NCBI RefSeq assembly: GCF_963678635.1
Contig: NC_087066.1
Location: 4,528,485-4,592,484, forward strand
Length of the DNA stretch: 64,000 bases
Source: Symsagittifera roscoffensis
Taxonomy: Eukaryota; Xenacoelomorpha; Acoela; Convolutidae
Direction: 5' to 3'
Positions 49,101 to 61,900 of the stretch are shown one piece after another. The notes under the pieces are model-generated. The model was not told where the DNA came from and made no database searches. It saw only the letters and a list, made by a program, of their open reading frames with translations. How positions within the stretch are numbered: the first letter of the stretch is position 1; every line of letters begins with the position of its first letter. The position numbers and the translations under genes were made by a program.

Positions 49101-52100
49101 TACATGTGGATGTGTGGAATTGACACAAATAGACTTGAAAGACAATTACATTAATTTCTCCCAGTTTGATTTCCCAATTATCGCCGCAGTATCCGCAACA
49201 ACTGATCATTTAGGCCTAGACTCACAGTAACAATGTTGAAGATGCCGGTCTTGTCAACCATTTATTTTCAAAAACTTTTATAACGCAGGACGCCAGACTC
49301 CACTTGCCTCGAATTCTCAGCAACAGTCAACTGTTTTTTTTCTAGAGAAAAAATAGAACCCATTAGCTGTGTGCGCTAATACTTGGTAGTTTCCGGTCTC
49401 AATACATCTTCATAGTCATTTCTCACAATAGGCTGATGGTCTTTGAGAGTCCAGTTTTCGTGGAATAATTGCATTCTGGTGTCGTTTATTGTCTCCAGTT
49501 CTTCAAAAGTACCTTCAAAACTACACAAGGATCTGTTGAATTGACCCAAGTAGATTTAAACGACAGTTACATCGTTTTTCTCCAATTAGCTAATTCCAAT
49601 TGTCGTCGCAGTATCCGCTACTCTGGTCACTTAGGCCTATACTCACAGAAACACTGTTGAAGATACCGGTCCTGTCAACCGTTCAATTTCGAATACTTTT
49701 AGCCCAAAGGACGCCAGGTTTGACTTACCTTGGTTTCACAGCAAGAGTCAATTGTTTTTTAGAGACAAAATTAAAACCCATTTGCTATGTGTGCTAATAC
49801 TCTGTTTTTTTTTCGGTCTTGATACGTCGGCATAGTCTTTTCTCACTTTAGGCTGATGGTCTTTAAGGGTCCAGTTTTGGTGGGATAAATGCTTTTTGGT
49901 GTCGTTTAGTATCTCGAATTCCTCGAAAAAATATTCGAAGATACATGTGGATGTGTGGAATTGACACAAATAGACTTGAAAGACAATTACATTAATTTTT
50001 CCCAGTTTGATTTCCCAATTATCGCCGCAGTATCCGCAACAAATGAACATTTAGGCCTAGACTCACAGTAACAATGTTGAAGATGCCGGTCTTGTCAACC
50101 ATTTATTTTCAAAAACTTTTATAACGCAGGACGCCAGACTCCACTTGCCTCGAATTCTCAGCAACAGTCAACTGTTTTTTTTCTAGAGAAAAAAAAGAAC
50201 CCATTAGCTGTGTGCGCTAATACTTGGTAGTTTCCGGTCTCAATACATATTCATAGTCATTTCTCACAATAGGCTGATGGTCTTTGAGAGTCCAGTTTTC
50301 GTGGAATAATTGCATTCTGGTATCGTTTATGGTCTCCAGTTCTTCAAAAGTACCTTCAAAACTACACAAGGATCTGTTGAATTGACCCAAGTAGATTTAA
50401 ACGACAGTTACATCGTTTTTTTCCAATTAGCTAATTCCAATTGTCGTCGCAGTATCCGCAACTCTGGTCACTTAGTCCTATACTCACAGAAACACTGTTG
50501 AAGATACCGGTCCTGTCAACCGTTCAATTTCGAATACTTTTAGCCCACAGGACGCCAGGTTTGACTTACCTTGGTTTCACAGCAAGAGTCAATTGTTTTT
50601 AGAGACAAAAATAAAACCCATTTGCTATGTGTGCTTATACTCTGTTTTTTTTTCGGTCTTGATACGTCGGCATAGTCATTTCTCACTTTAGGATGATGAT
50701 CTTTAAGGGTCCGGTTTTGGTGGGATAAATGCTTTTTGGTGTCGTTTAGTACCTCGAATTCCTCGAAAAAATATTCGAAGATACATGTGTATGTGTGGAA
50801 TTGACACAAATAGACTTGAAAAACAATTACTTTAATTTCTCCCAGTTTGATTTCCCAATTATCGCCGCAGTATCCGCAACAACTGAACATTTAGGCCTAG
50901 ACTCACAGTAACAATGTTGAAGATGCCGGTCTTGTCAACCATTTCTTTTCAAAACCTTTTATAACGCAGGACGCCAGACTCCACTTGCCTCGAATTCTCA
51001 GCAACAGTCAACTGTTTTTTTTTCTAGAGAAAAAATAGAACCCATTAGCTGTGTGCGCTAATACTTGGTAGTTTCCGGTCTCAATATATCTTCATAGTCA
51101 TTTCTCACATTAGGCTGATGGTCTTTGAGAGTCCAGTTTTCGTGGAATAATTGCATTCTGGTGTCGTTTATTATCTCCAGTTCTTCAAAATTACCTTAAA
51201 AACTACATAAGGATCTGTTGAATTGACCCAAGTAGATTTAAACGACAGTTACATCACTTTTTTCCAATTAGCTCGTTCCAATTGTCGTCGCAGTATCCGC
51301 TACTCTGATCACTTAGGCCTATACTCACAGAAACACTGTTGAAGATACCGGTCCTGTGAACCGTTCAATTTCGAATACTTTTAGCCCACAGGACGCCAGG
51401 TTTGACTTAGCTTGGTTTCACAGCAACAGTCAATTGTTTTTTTAGAGACAAAAATAAAACCCATTTGCTATGTGTGCTAATACTTTTTTTTTCGGTCTTG
51501 ATACATCGGCATAGTCATTTCTCACTTTAGGCTGATGGTCTTTAAGGGTCCGGTTTTGGTGGGATAAATGCTTTTTGGTGTCGTTTAGTACCTCGAATTC
51601 TTCGAAAACATATTCGAAGATACATGTGGATGTGTGGAATTGACACAAATAGACTTGAAAGACAATTACATTAATTTCTCCCAGTTTGATTTCCCAATTA
51701 TCGCCGCAGTATCCGCAACAACTGAACATTTAGGCCTAGACTCACAGTAACAATGTTGAAGATGCCGGTCTTGTCAACCATTTATTTTCAAAACATTTTA
51801 TAAAGCAGGACGCCAGACTCCACTTGCCTCGAATTCTCAGCAACAGTCAACTGTTTTTTTTTTCTAGAGAAAAAATAGAACCCATTAGCTGTGTGCGCTA
51901 ATACTTGGTAGTTTCCGGTCTCAATACATCTTCATAGTCATTTCTCACATTAGGCTGATGGTATTTGAGAGTCCAGTTTTCGTGGAATAATTGCATTCTG
52001 TTGTCGTTTATTATCTCCAGTTCTTCAAAAGTACCTTCAAAACTACACAAGGATCTGTTGAATTGACCCAAGTAGATTTAAACGACAGTTACATCATTTT

Positions 52101-52850
52101 TTTCCAATTAGCTTGTTCCAATTGTCGTCGCAGTATCCGCTACTCTGGTCACTTAGGCCTATACTCACAGAAACACTGTTGAAGATACCGGTCCTGTCAA
52201 CCGTTCAATTTCGAATACTTTTAGCCCACAGGACGCCAGGTTTGACTTACCTTGGTTTCACAGCAACAGTCGATTGTTTTTTTAGAGACAAAAATAAAAC
52301 CCATTTGCTATGTGTGCTAATACACATAGCTGATGGTCTTTAAGGGTCCGGTTTTGGTGGGATAAATGCTTTTTGGTGTCGTTTAGTATCTCGAATTCCT
52401 CGAAAAAATATTCGAAGATACATGTGGATGTGTGGAATTGACACAAATAGACTTGAAAGACAATTACATTAATTTCTCCCAGTTTGATTTCCCAATTATC
52501 GCCGCAGTATCCGCAACAACTGAACATTAAGGCCTACACTCACAGTAACACTGTTGAAGATGCCGGTCTTGTCAACCAATTAATTTGAATTTTTTTTATC
52601 CCGCAGGACGCCAGACTCCACTTGCCTCGAATTCTCAGCAACAGTCAGCTGTTTTTTTCTAGAGAAAAAATTAGAACCCATTAGCTGAGTGTGCTAATAC
52701 CTGTTAGGTTTTGGTCTCAATACACATTCATAATCGTTTCTCACTTTAGGCTGATGGTCTCTGAGGGTCCAGTTTTGGTGGGATTAATGCATTTTGGTGT
52801 CGTATCATTTCTCGAATTCTTAAAAAATAATTTCGCAGATTTTTTAATCT
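43166..52850. repeat. 842 bp dimeric higher-order repeat array (about 11 copies)
   Basis: Two ~421 bp monomer types alternate. One has a TTGGTTTCACAGCAACAG end with the GAGACAAAAA motif. The other has a CGAATTCTCAGCAACAG end with the CTAGAGAAAAAATAG motif. A fixed point (GCATTCTGGTGTCG or a one-base variant) occurs near 43580, 44422, 45264, 46106, 46948, 47790, 48629, 49471, 50312, 51152 and 51993, giving steps of 839-842 bp. Neighbouring copies differ by only a few percent by eye. The last copy has a deletion near 52325, where GTGCTAATACACATAGCTGATGG skips about 60-70 bp. No gene is seen in this stretch. Confidence 0.95.
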
Positions 52851-55800
52851 TAGGCTGATGGTCTCTGAGGGTCCGGTTTTGTTGGGATAAATGCATTTTG
52901 GTGTCGTTTAATTTCTCGATTTCTTCAAAAATACCTTCAAAAGTCCATTTGGATCTGTTGTACTGACACTAGTAGATTTGAAAGACAACTACATATTTTT
53001 TTCAGCTTTTTTTTGTCTAATTCTCGTTGCAGTGCCCGCAACACCAAAAACACTCTTGAAGATGCCGTTCTTGTTAACCATTTGATCTTGTCAACCATTT
53101 GATCTCGAATACTTTAGCAAGCACGTTGCCAGATTTGACTTGCCTCAGTTTCGCAGCAACAGTGATCTGTTTTTTTTCCTTTCCACACAATTACAGCATC
53201 AAATAAAACGTCAAGTGAGGTAAAAGATTTTAAATTAAACGGATAGTTTAAAAGAAACTGCAAAACAAATGAGTGGAAATTTTGCTACATACTTTCGTTT
53301 TCACGAAATTGTTTTTAAAGAAAGCTCTTTCCAAATATACTTTGCGCCTCACGTTAATTGAGCCTAACAATTTCCGCCAATATTTCGATATTTCGTTTCC
53401 TATGAAAAAAATTAAGTTGGGTCTCCGGCGCCATTTCAAGCACAAGACTAAGAAAAAATAGAAACCAATTGCTCTATTTTTAACATGATATTTCTTCGTA
53501 ACCGTTTCTCATTTTGACCTGATATTTTCCAAATGCGCGACGTTGGTGCAAAACTGCATTTTGGCGTATTTTATTTTCTCGAGTTCTTTAAAATAAATCT
53601 TCGAAGATACAAGTGGATCTGCCGAATCGCCCCAAGGTGAATTTGAAGGCAATTGCATAGTTTTGTTCACGATTGTTTGTCCCAACTGTCGTCGCAATAT
53701 TCGCAAAGCCTGGTCAATTAGGCTTAAAGTCACAGAAACACTCTTGACAATGTCCGTCTTGGTCAACCAGTTAATCTTGAAAACTTTGAAAACAAACGAC
53801 CCCATTTTTGACTTGCATCAACCACAAAATCAACGAATCATTCAAAGAATCATGATACTTCTACTTAACCGTTTCTCATATTAGGATGATACTATTCGAG
53901 TGCGCGACTTTGGTGCAAATGTGCATTTGGTGTCGTTTGTCATCTCGAGTTCTTCAAAAAAAGACCTAAAAAGATACTTGTGGATCTGCTAAACTGCCCA
54001 AGACTACTTGAAAAAGTGACCGCAACACCTAATCGTTTAGGCGAACACTCAAAAGAACATTGTTGAAAATACCTGTCTTGTTCGACCATTTTAAATCGAA
54101 AACTTTTATTCTAAAAGACGCCAGATTTCACTTGCCTCTGTTTCAGAGCAACATGCAAATCTTTTTTTTACTGACAAAAATTAAGAGTTCAAAATCGACA
54201 GATAATTTAAAAGGAACTATAAAACAATGGAAGACAGATTTTGCTACATACTTTTGTTTCAAAGAAGTTCTCATGCCTTTGTTTTTGTTTAAAAAACCTA
54301 TTCTCCAAAAATCTTTGCACTTAGCAACAATTGAGCCTCAAAACTTACTATCAGATTCGTCGAGATCAAACGATATATAATTTGTTTCTTACTCAAAAAG
54401 TTTATTGGGGTCTAAAGAGCCGTTTTAAGCACAAATTTAAGAATAAACAAAAGATCCCATTTGCTCTGTTGTGTTAATACCTGTTTTTTTCTCATGATAC
54501 TTCTTTTTAACCATGATCAGTGATTCGGTTACTTTTTTAGAGAAATAATTGAGTGGACTTGTTCCAAGACGAATTGGAAGTCTTTAGCATAATTTTGTTT
54601 AAATTAGTTTTTCCCAGTAGCTGTCCTAATTTTCGCAACATCTGTACTTTCAGGCTCAGAAATACTGTTGAAAAGGCCGATCTTGTCCAAATATTCAGGA
54701 AAACTTTTAACCCAGAAAACGCCAGAATTGATGTGCCTCGGTTCCACAACAACGGTTAAATGTTTTTTTTTTCCATTACTGACAATTGCAGCATCAAATA
54801 CAATCACAAAGAAATAATCGAAAAACTAGCGCTCTTCTGTGCTAATACTTGGTATCTTTCGGTCTTGATTCACATTTATAATCAATTGTTACTCTAGACT
54901 GATGATCTCGAAAGCCTGCTTTTGGAGGAATGAATGCAATTTGATGTTGCTTAATAGCAAGAGTTCTTCAAAAAGACCTTCAAAGATACACTTGGATCTG
55001 TTCAATTGACCTAAGGAGACTTTGAAGACACTTACATGTTTTTCTTTCAGTTTGCTTGTCCCAATTGTCGTCGCATTGTCCGGATTATCTGGTCGTTTAG
55101 GTTTACAGTCACACAGACACTGTTAAAGCTGCGGGTCTTGTCAGCCATTTCATCCCAAAAATTTTTAGCCCGCAGGACGCCAAATTAGTTTCGCCTCGGT
55201 TTCAGAGCAACAATTAATTTCGTTTTTCAAAACTGACAATTGCAGCATCAATCACAATGTCAACGAATTTTTTTTTAATGGAGAGTTTGAATTCAACAAG
55301 TGAGAAAAAAAGAAACTGCAATATATGAGTGGAAAACAAGCTACTCACAAATTTTCATCAGGTTCCTATGAAGTAACACACCTGAGAAAAGTGAAATGCT
55401 AACTCGATTCTTATAGGAATAAAAAGTTGTTCTGTAGTGACATTTTAAGCACAAACTTTAAAAAAAGACACATTTGCTCTGTTATGCTAAAACCAGTATT
55501 TTTTTGTCTTGAATCTTCTTCAAATCATTTCTCACTCCGGGCTGGTAAAGTTCGAGTGCCCGACGTTGGTAAAACAAATGCACTTTGTGTCGTTTAATAT
55601 CTCGAACTCTTAAAAAAGACTTTCGAAGATACATTTGGATCTGCTAAAATGACCAACGCAGACTTGAAATACAATTCCAGGTTTTTGTTCAGTTTTGTTT
55701 TTGCCAATTGTCGTCGCAACGTCAGCAACACCTGACCATTTAGGCTTACAGTCTCAGAGTTGGAGCATTAACCACAATGCCAAAAAATAATCAAAATTTT

Positions 55801-57168
55801 TTTTTCATGATTTCAAATTTAACGGATGAAAAACTGCAAAACAAATGTAGGGAAGCCATGTTACATTTGTTTCACAGACGTGTTCATGCTATTGTTTTTG
55901 AAAAAAAAAACATCCAACAAAATTTGTGATCAAGATAATTCACCATCACAAAAACCTATCACATTCTTATGCAGTACAAGACTTGACATCAGTGAATTGA
56001 TAACTTGTTTTTCATAGGAATAATTGAGTGAGGTTTTTAGTGCCTTTTCAAGCAAAATTTGAAGAAACAAAAGGAACTCCTTGTCTCTGTTTTGCTACAA
56101 TCGGGTATTTTTCTGTCCTGCTAAACCTTTGTAACCATATCTCACTTTGGGCTGATGGTCTCCTAGTGCCCGACTCTGGTGGGATAAGTGCACTTTATTG
56201 TCGTTTGTTATCTCGAGATCTTCGAAACAGATCTTCGAAGATACTTGTGGATCTGCTGATTTGTCCCAAGACGAATTGGAAGCCTAATGCATATTTTTAT
56301 TTAAACTTGTTTATCCCAATTACCGTCCTAATGTCAGCAACATCTGTTCTTACATCCTTAAAATACTGGTGAAAAGACTGATATTCTCCATATTCAGGAA
56401 AACTTGTCGATATTCCGATATTCAGGAAAACTTTTAACCGAGAAGAAGCCAGATTTGACTTGCCTCGGTTTTTCAGCAACAACTAACTTTTTTTGATTAC
56501 TGACACTTGCAGCATCAACCACAATGTCAACGAACTATTCAACGGATTGAAAAAAAGATGCTGCAAAAAATGAGGGGAAAATATGCAACTAACTTACTTT
56601 TATTTAAAAATTGTTTTCAGGCAATTAAGTTTTTGATAATTGTCTTTCAAATAAATTTTGCACCTCACGACAATTTAATTTTACATTATTGTATCAGATT
56701 CTTCGAGATCAGTGAATTGGTAACTTTTTTATAGAATTTAGTGAGTGGATTTTTTAGCGCCGTTTTAAGCACAAATTTAGGCCAAGAAATAGGTTGATCC
56801 GTTTGCTCTGTTGTGCCAATATTTGGCATTTTTCTGCCTTGATACCTAATTGCAACCATATCTCAGTTTGGGCTGATGGTCTCTTAGTGCCCGAATTTGG
56901 TGGCATAATGCATTTTGTGTCGTTTGTTATCTAGATTTCTTCAAAAAAAACCTTCGAAGATACATGTTCATCTGCTGACTCGTTCCAAGACGAATTGGAA
57001 GTCTTTTGCATAATTTTGTTTAAATTTGTTTGTCTCAGTAACTGTCCTAATGTCCGCAACATCTGTACTTTCAGGCTCAGAAATAATGTTGAAAAGGCCG
57101 ATCTTGTCCAAATAATCAGGAAAACTTTTAACCCAGAAGACGCCAGATTGACTTACCTCGGTTTCCGC
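52850..57168. repeat. Long-form satellite block, copy 2
   Basis: This is the second copy of the 38641-43165 block. It contains long monomers of three types (A near 56150, B near 56870, C near 55540), defined under the 1.96 kb trimer. It ends abruptly at about 57168, where a B-type monomer joins an 842 bp dimer in mid-unit. Confidence 0.8.
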
Positions 57169-58985
57169 CAGATTAGCTTGTTCCAATTGTCGTCGCAGTA
57201 TCCGCTACTCTGGTCACTTAGGCCTATACTCACAGAAACACTGTTGAAGATACCGGTCCTGTCAACCGTTCGATTTCGAATACTTTTAGCCCACAGGACG
57301 CCAGGTTTGACTTACCTTGGTTTCACAGCAAGAGTCGATTGTTTTTTTAGAGACAAAAATAAAACCCATTTGCTATGTGTGCTAATACTTTGTTTTTTTT
57401 TCGGTCTTGATACATCGGCATAGTCATTTCTCACTTTAGGCTGATGGTCTTTAAGGGTCCGGTTTTGGTGGGATAAATGCGTTTTGGTGTCGTTTAGTAT
57501 CTCGAATTCCTCGAAAAAATATTCGAAGATACACGTGGATGTGTGGAATTGACACAAATAGACTTGAAAGACAATTACATTAATTTCTCCCAGTTTGATT
57601 TCCCAATTATCGCCGCAGTATCCGCAACAACTGAACATTTAGGCCTAGACTCACAGTAACAATGTTGAAGATGCCGGTCTTGTCAACCATTTATTTTCAA
57701 AACCTTTTATAACGCAGGACGCCAGACTCCACTTGCCTCGAATTCTCAGCAACAGTCAACTGTTTTTTTTTCTAGAGAAAAAATAGAACCCATTAGCTGT
57801 GTGCGCTAATACTTGGTAGTTTCCGGTCTCAATACGTCTTCATAGTCATTTCTCACATTAGGCTGATGGTCTTTGAGAGTCCAGTTTTCGTGGAATAATT
57901 GCATTCTGGTGTCGTTTATTATCTCCAGTTCTTCAAAAGTACCTTCAAAACTACACAAGGATCTGTTGAATTGACCCAAGTAGATTTAAACGACAGTTAC
58001 ATCTTTTTTTCCAATTAGCTTGTTCCAGTTGTCGTCGCAGTATCCGCTACTCTGGTCACTTAGGCCTATACTCACAGAAACACTGTTGAAGATACTGGTC
58101 CTATCAACCGTTCAATTTCGAATACTTTTAGCCCACAGGACGCCAGGTTTGACTTACCTTGGTTTCACAGCAAGAGTCAATTGTTTTTTTAGAGACAAAA
58201 ACAAAACCCATTTGCTAGGTGTGCTAATACTTTGTTTTTTTTCGTTCTTGATACATCGGCATAGTCATTTCTCACTTTAGGCTGATGGTCTTTAAGGGTC
58301 CGGTTTTGGTGGGATAAATGCTTTTTGGTGTCGTTTAGTATCTCGAATTCCTCGAAAAAATATTCGAAGATACATGTGGATGTGTGGAATTGACACAAAT
58401 AGACTTGAAAGACAATTACATTAATTTCTCCCAGTTTGATTTCCCAATTATCGCCGCAGTATCCGCAACAACTGAACATTTAGGCCTAGACTCACAGTAA
58501 CAATGTTGAAGATGCCGGTCTTGTCAACCATTTATTTTCAAAACCTTTTATAACGCAGGACGCCAGACTCCACTTGCCTCGAATTCTCAGAAACAGTCAA
58601 CTGTTTTTTTTTCTAGAGAAAAATAGAACCCATTAGCTGTGTGCGCTAATACTTGGTAGTTTCCGGTCTCAATACATCTTCATAGTCATTTCTCACATTA
58701 GGCTGATGGTCTTTGAGAGTCCAGTTTTCGTGGAATAATTGCATTCTGTTGTCGTTTATTATCTCCAGTTCTTCAAAAGTACCTTCAAAACTACACAAGG
58801 ATCTGTTGAATTGACCCAAGTAGATTTACACAAGGATCTGTTGAATTGACCCAAGTAGATTTAAACGACAGTTACATCTTTTTTTCCAATTAGCTTGTTC
58901 CAATTGTCGTCGCAGTATCCGCTACTCTGGTCACTTAGGCCTATACTCACAGAAACACTGTTGAAGATACTGGTCCTATCAAGTA
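57169..58985. repeat. 842 bp dimer island (about 2 copies)
   Basis: About 1.8 kb of the same dimer as at 43166-52850, embedded between long-form blocks. It begins mid-monomer at an ATTAGCTTGTTCC motif and ends mid-monomer after GATACTGGTCCTATCAAG. It includes a 35 bp direct duplication at about 58797-58863. Confidence 0.9.
58797..58863. repeat. 35 bp direct tandem duplication
   Basis: A 35 bp stretch beginning ACACAAGGATCTGTTGAATT and ending AGTAGATTT is present twice in direct succession. All other 842 bp units carry it once, so it is a private, recent slippage or exchange event. Confidence 0.85.
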
Positions 58986-61900
58986 CACAAGGGTCTTGTC
59001 AGCCATTTCATCCCAAAAATTTTTAGCCCGCAGGACGCCAAATTAGTTTCGCCTCGGTTTCAGAGCAACAATTAATTTCGTTTTTCAAAACTGACAATTG
59101 CAGCATCAATCACAATGTCAACGAATTTTTTTTTAATGGAGAGTTTGAATTCAACAAGTGAGAAAAAAAGAAACTGCAATATATGAGTGGAAAACAAGCT
59201 ACTCACAAATTTTCATCAGGTTCCTATGAAGTAACACACCTGAGAAAAGTGAAATGCTAACTCGATTCTTATAGGAATAAAAAGTTGTTCTGTAGTGACA
59301 TTTTAAGCACAAACTTTAAAAAAAGACACATTTGCTCTGTTATGCTAAAACCAGTATTTTTTTGTCTTGAATCTTCTTCAAATCATTTCTCACTCCGGGC
59401 TGGTAAAGTTCGAGTGCCCGACGTTGGTAAAACAAATGCACTTTGTGTCGTTTAATATCTCGAACTCTTAAAAAAGACTTTCGAAGATACATTTGGATCT
59501 GCTAAAATGACCAACGCAGACTTGAAATACAATTCCAGGTTTTTGTTCAGTTTTGTTTTTGCCAATTGTCGTCGCAACGTCAGCAACACCTGACCATTTA
59601 GGCTTACAGTCTCAGAGTTGGAGCATTAACCACAATGCCAAAAAATAATCAAAATTTTTTTTTTCATGATTTCAAATTGAACGGATGAAAAACTGCAAAA
59701 CAAATGTAGGGAAGCCATGTTACATTTGTTTCACAGACGTGTTCATGCTATTGTTTTTGAAAAAAAAACATCCAACAAAATTTGTGATCAAGATAATTCA
59801 CCATCACAAAAACCTATCACATTCTTATGCAGTACAAGACTTGAGATCAGTGAATTGATAACTTGTTTTTCATAGGAATAATTGAGTGAGGTTTTTAGTG
59901 CCTTTTCAAGCAAAATTTGAAGAAACAAAAGGAACTCCTTGTCTCTGTTTTGCTACAATCGGGTATTTTTCTGTCCTGCTAAACCTTTGTAACCATATCT
60001 CACTTTGGGCTGATGGTCTCCTAGTGCCCGACTCTGGTGGGATAAGTGCACTTTATTGTCGTTTGTTATCTCGAGATCTTCGAAACAGATCTTCGAAGAT
60101 ACTTGTGGATCTGCTGATTTGTCCCAAGACGAATTGGAAGCCTATTGCATATTTTTATTTAAACTTCTTTATCCCAATTACCGTCCTTATGTCAGCAACA
60201 TCTGTTCTTACATCCTTGAAATACTGGTGAAAAGACTGATATTCTCCATATTCAGGAAAACTTGTCCATATTCCGATATTCAGGAAATTTTTTAACCGAG
60301 AAGAAGCCAGATTTGACTTGCCTCGGTTTTTCAGCAACAACTAACTTTTTTTGATTACTGACACTTGCAGCATCAACCACAATGTCAACGAACTATTCAA
60401 CGGATTGAAAAAAAGATGCTGCAAAAAATGAGGGGAAAATATGCAACTAACTTACTTTTATTTAAAAATTGTTTTCAGGCAATTAAGTTTTTGATAATTG
60501 TCTTTCAAATAAATTTTGCACCTCACGACAATTTAATTTTACATTATTGTATCAGATTCCTCGAGATCAGTGAATTGGTAACTTTTTTTATAGAATTTAG
60601 TGAGTGGATTCTTTAGCGCCGTTTTAAGCACAAATTTAGGCCAAGAAATAGGTTGATCCGTTTGCTCTGTTGTGCCAATATTTGGCATTTTTCTGCCTTG
60701 ATACCTAATTGCAACCATATCTCAGTTTAGGCTGATGGTCTCTTAGTGCCCGAATTTGGTGGCATAATGCATTTTGTGTCGTTTGTTATCTAGATTTCTT
60801 CAAAAAAAACCTTCGAAGATACATGTTCATCTGCTGACTCGTTCCAAGACGAATTGGAAGTCTTTTGCATAATTTTGTTTAAATTTGTTTGTCTCAGTAA
60901 CTGTCCTAATGTCCGCAACATCTGTACTTTCAGGCTCAGAAATAATGTTGAAAAGGCCGATCTTGTCCAAATAATCAGGAAAACTTTTAACCCAGAAGAC
61001 GCCAGATTGACTTACCTCGGTTCCACAACAACAGTTTAATGTTTTTTTTTCCATTACTGACAATTGCAGCATCAATCACAATGTCAACGAATTTTTTTTT
61101 AAATGGAGGAGAGTGAATTCAACAAGTGAGAAAAAACGAAACTGCAATATATGAGTGGAAAACAAGCTACTCACAAATTTTCATCAGGTTCCTATGAAGT
61201 AACACACCTGAGAAAAGTGAAATGCTAACTCGATTCTTATAGGAATAAAAAAAATGTTCTGTAGTGACATTTTTAACACAAACTTGAAAAAAGAGACGTT
61301 TGCTCTGTTATGCTAAAACCAGTATTTTTTTGTCCTGAATTTTCTTCAAATCATTTCTCACTCCGGGCTGATAAAATTCGAGTGCCCGACTTTGGTAAAA
61401 CAAATGCACTTTGTGTCGTTTAATATCTCGAACTCTTAAGAAAGACTTTCGAAGATACATTTGGATCTGCTAAAATGACCAACGCAGACTTAAAATACAA
61501 TTCCAGGTTTTTGTTCAATTTTGTTTTTGCCAATTGTCGTCGCAACGTCAGCAACGCTTGACCATTTAGGCTTACAGTCTCAGAGTTGGAGCATTAACCA
61601 CAATGCCAAAAAATAATTAAAAACATTTTTTTTCAGGATTTCAAAATTAACGGATAAAAATCTGCAAAACAAATGTAGGGAAGCAATATTACATTTGTTT
61701 CACAGACGTCTTCATGCTATTGTTTTTGAGAAAAAAACATCCAACAACATTTGTGATCAAGATAATTCACTGTCACCAAAACCTATCACATTCTTATGCA
61801 GTACAAGACTTGAGATCAGTGAATTGATAACTTGTTTTCATAGGAATAATTGAGTGAGGTTTTAGTGCCGTATCAAGCAAAATTTGAAGGAACAAAAGGA

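Larger units (their letters stand above)
38641..57168. repeat. 14.2 kb-spaced block duplication flanking the 842 bp array
   Basis: Sequence at about 38641-43140 recurs at about 52880-57160. The offset is 14222 bp near 39051/53273 and drifts to 14181 bp near 42116/56297 through small indels. The 842 bp dimer array lies between the two copies. Confidence 0.85.
55132..61015. repeat. 3.86 kb partial tandem duplication
   Basis: Sequence at 55132-57160 recurs at 58988-61015 with near identity (offset 3858-3862 bp). The segment between the two copies (57169-58985) is 842 bp dimer sequence. The duplicated piece is a long-form C-A-B run. Confidence 0.85.

Noticed and set aside
43166-52850. Regular repeats as a CRISPR array
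   Set aside because: The units are ~421/842 bp contiguous satellite without short repeats separated by unique spacers, and there are no cas genes.
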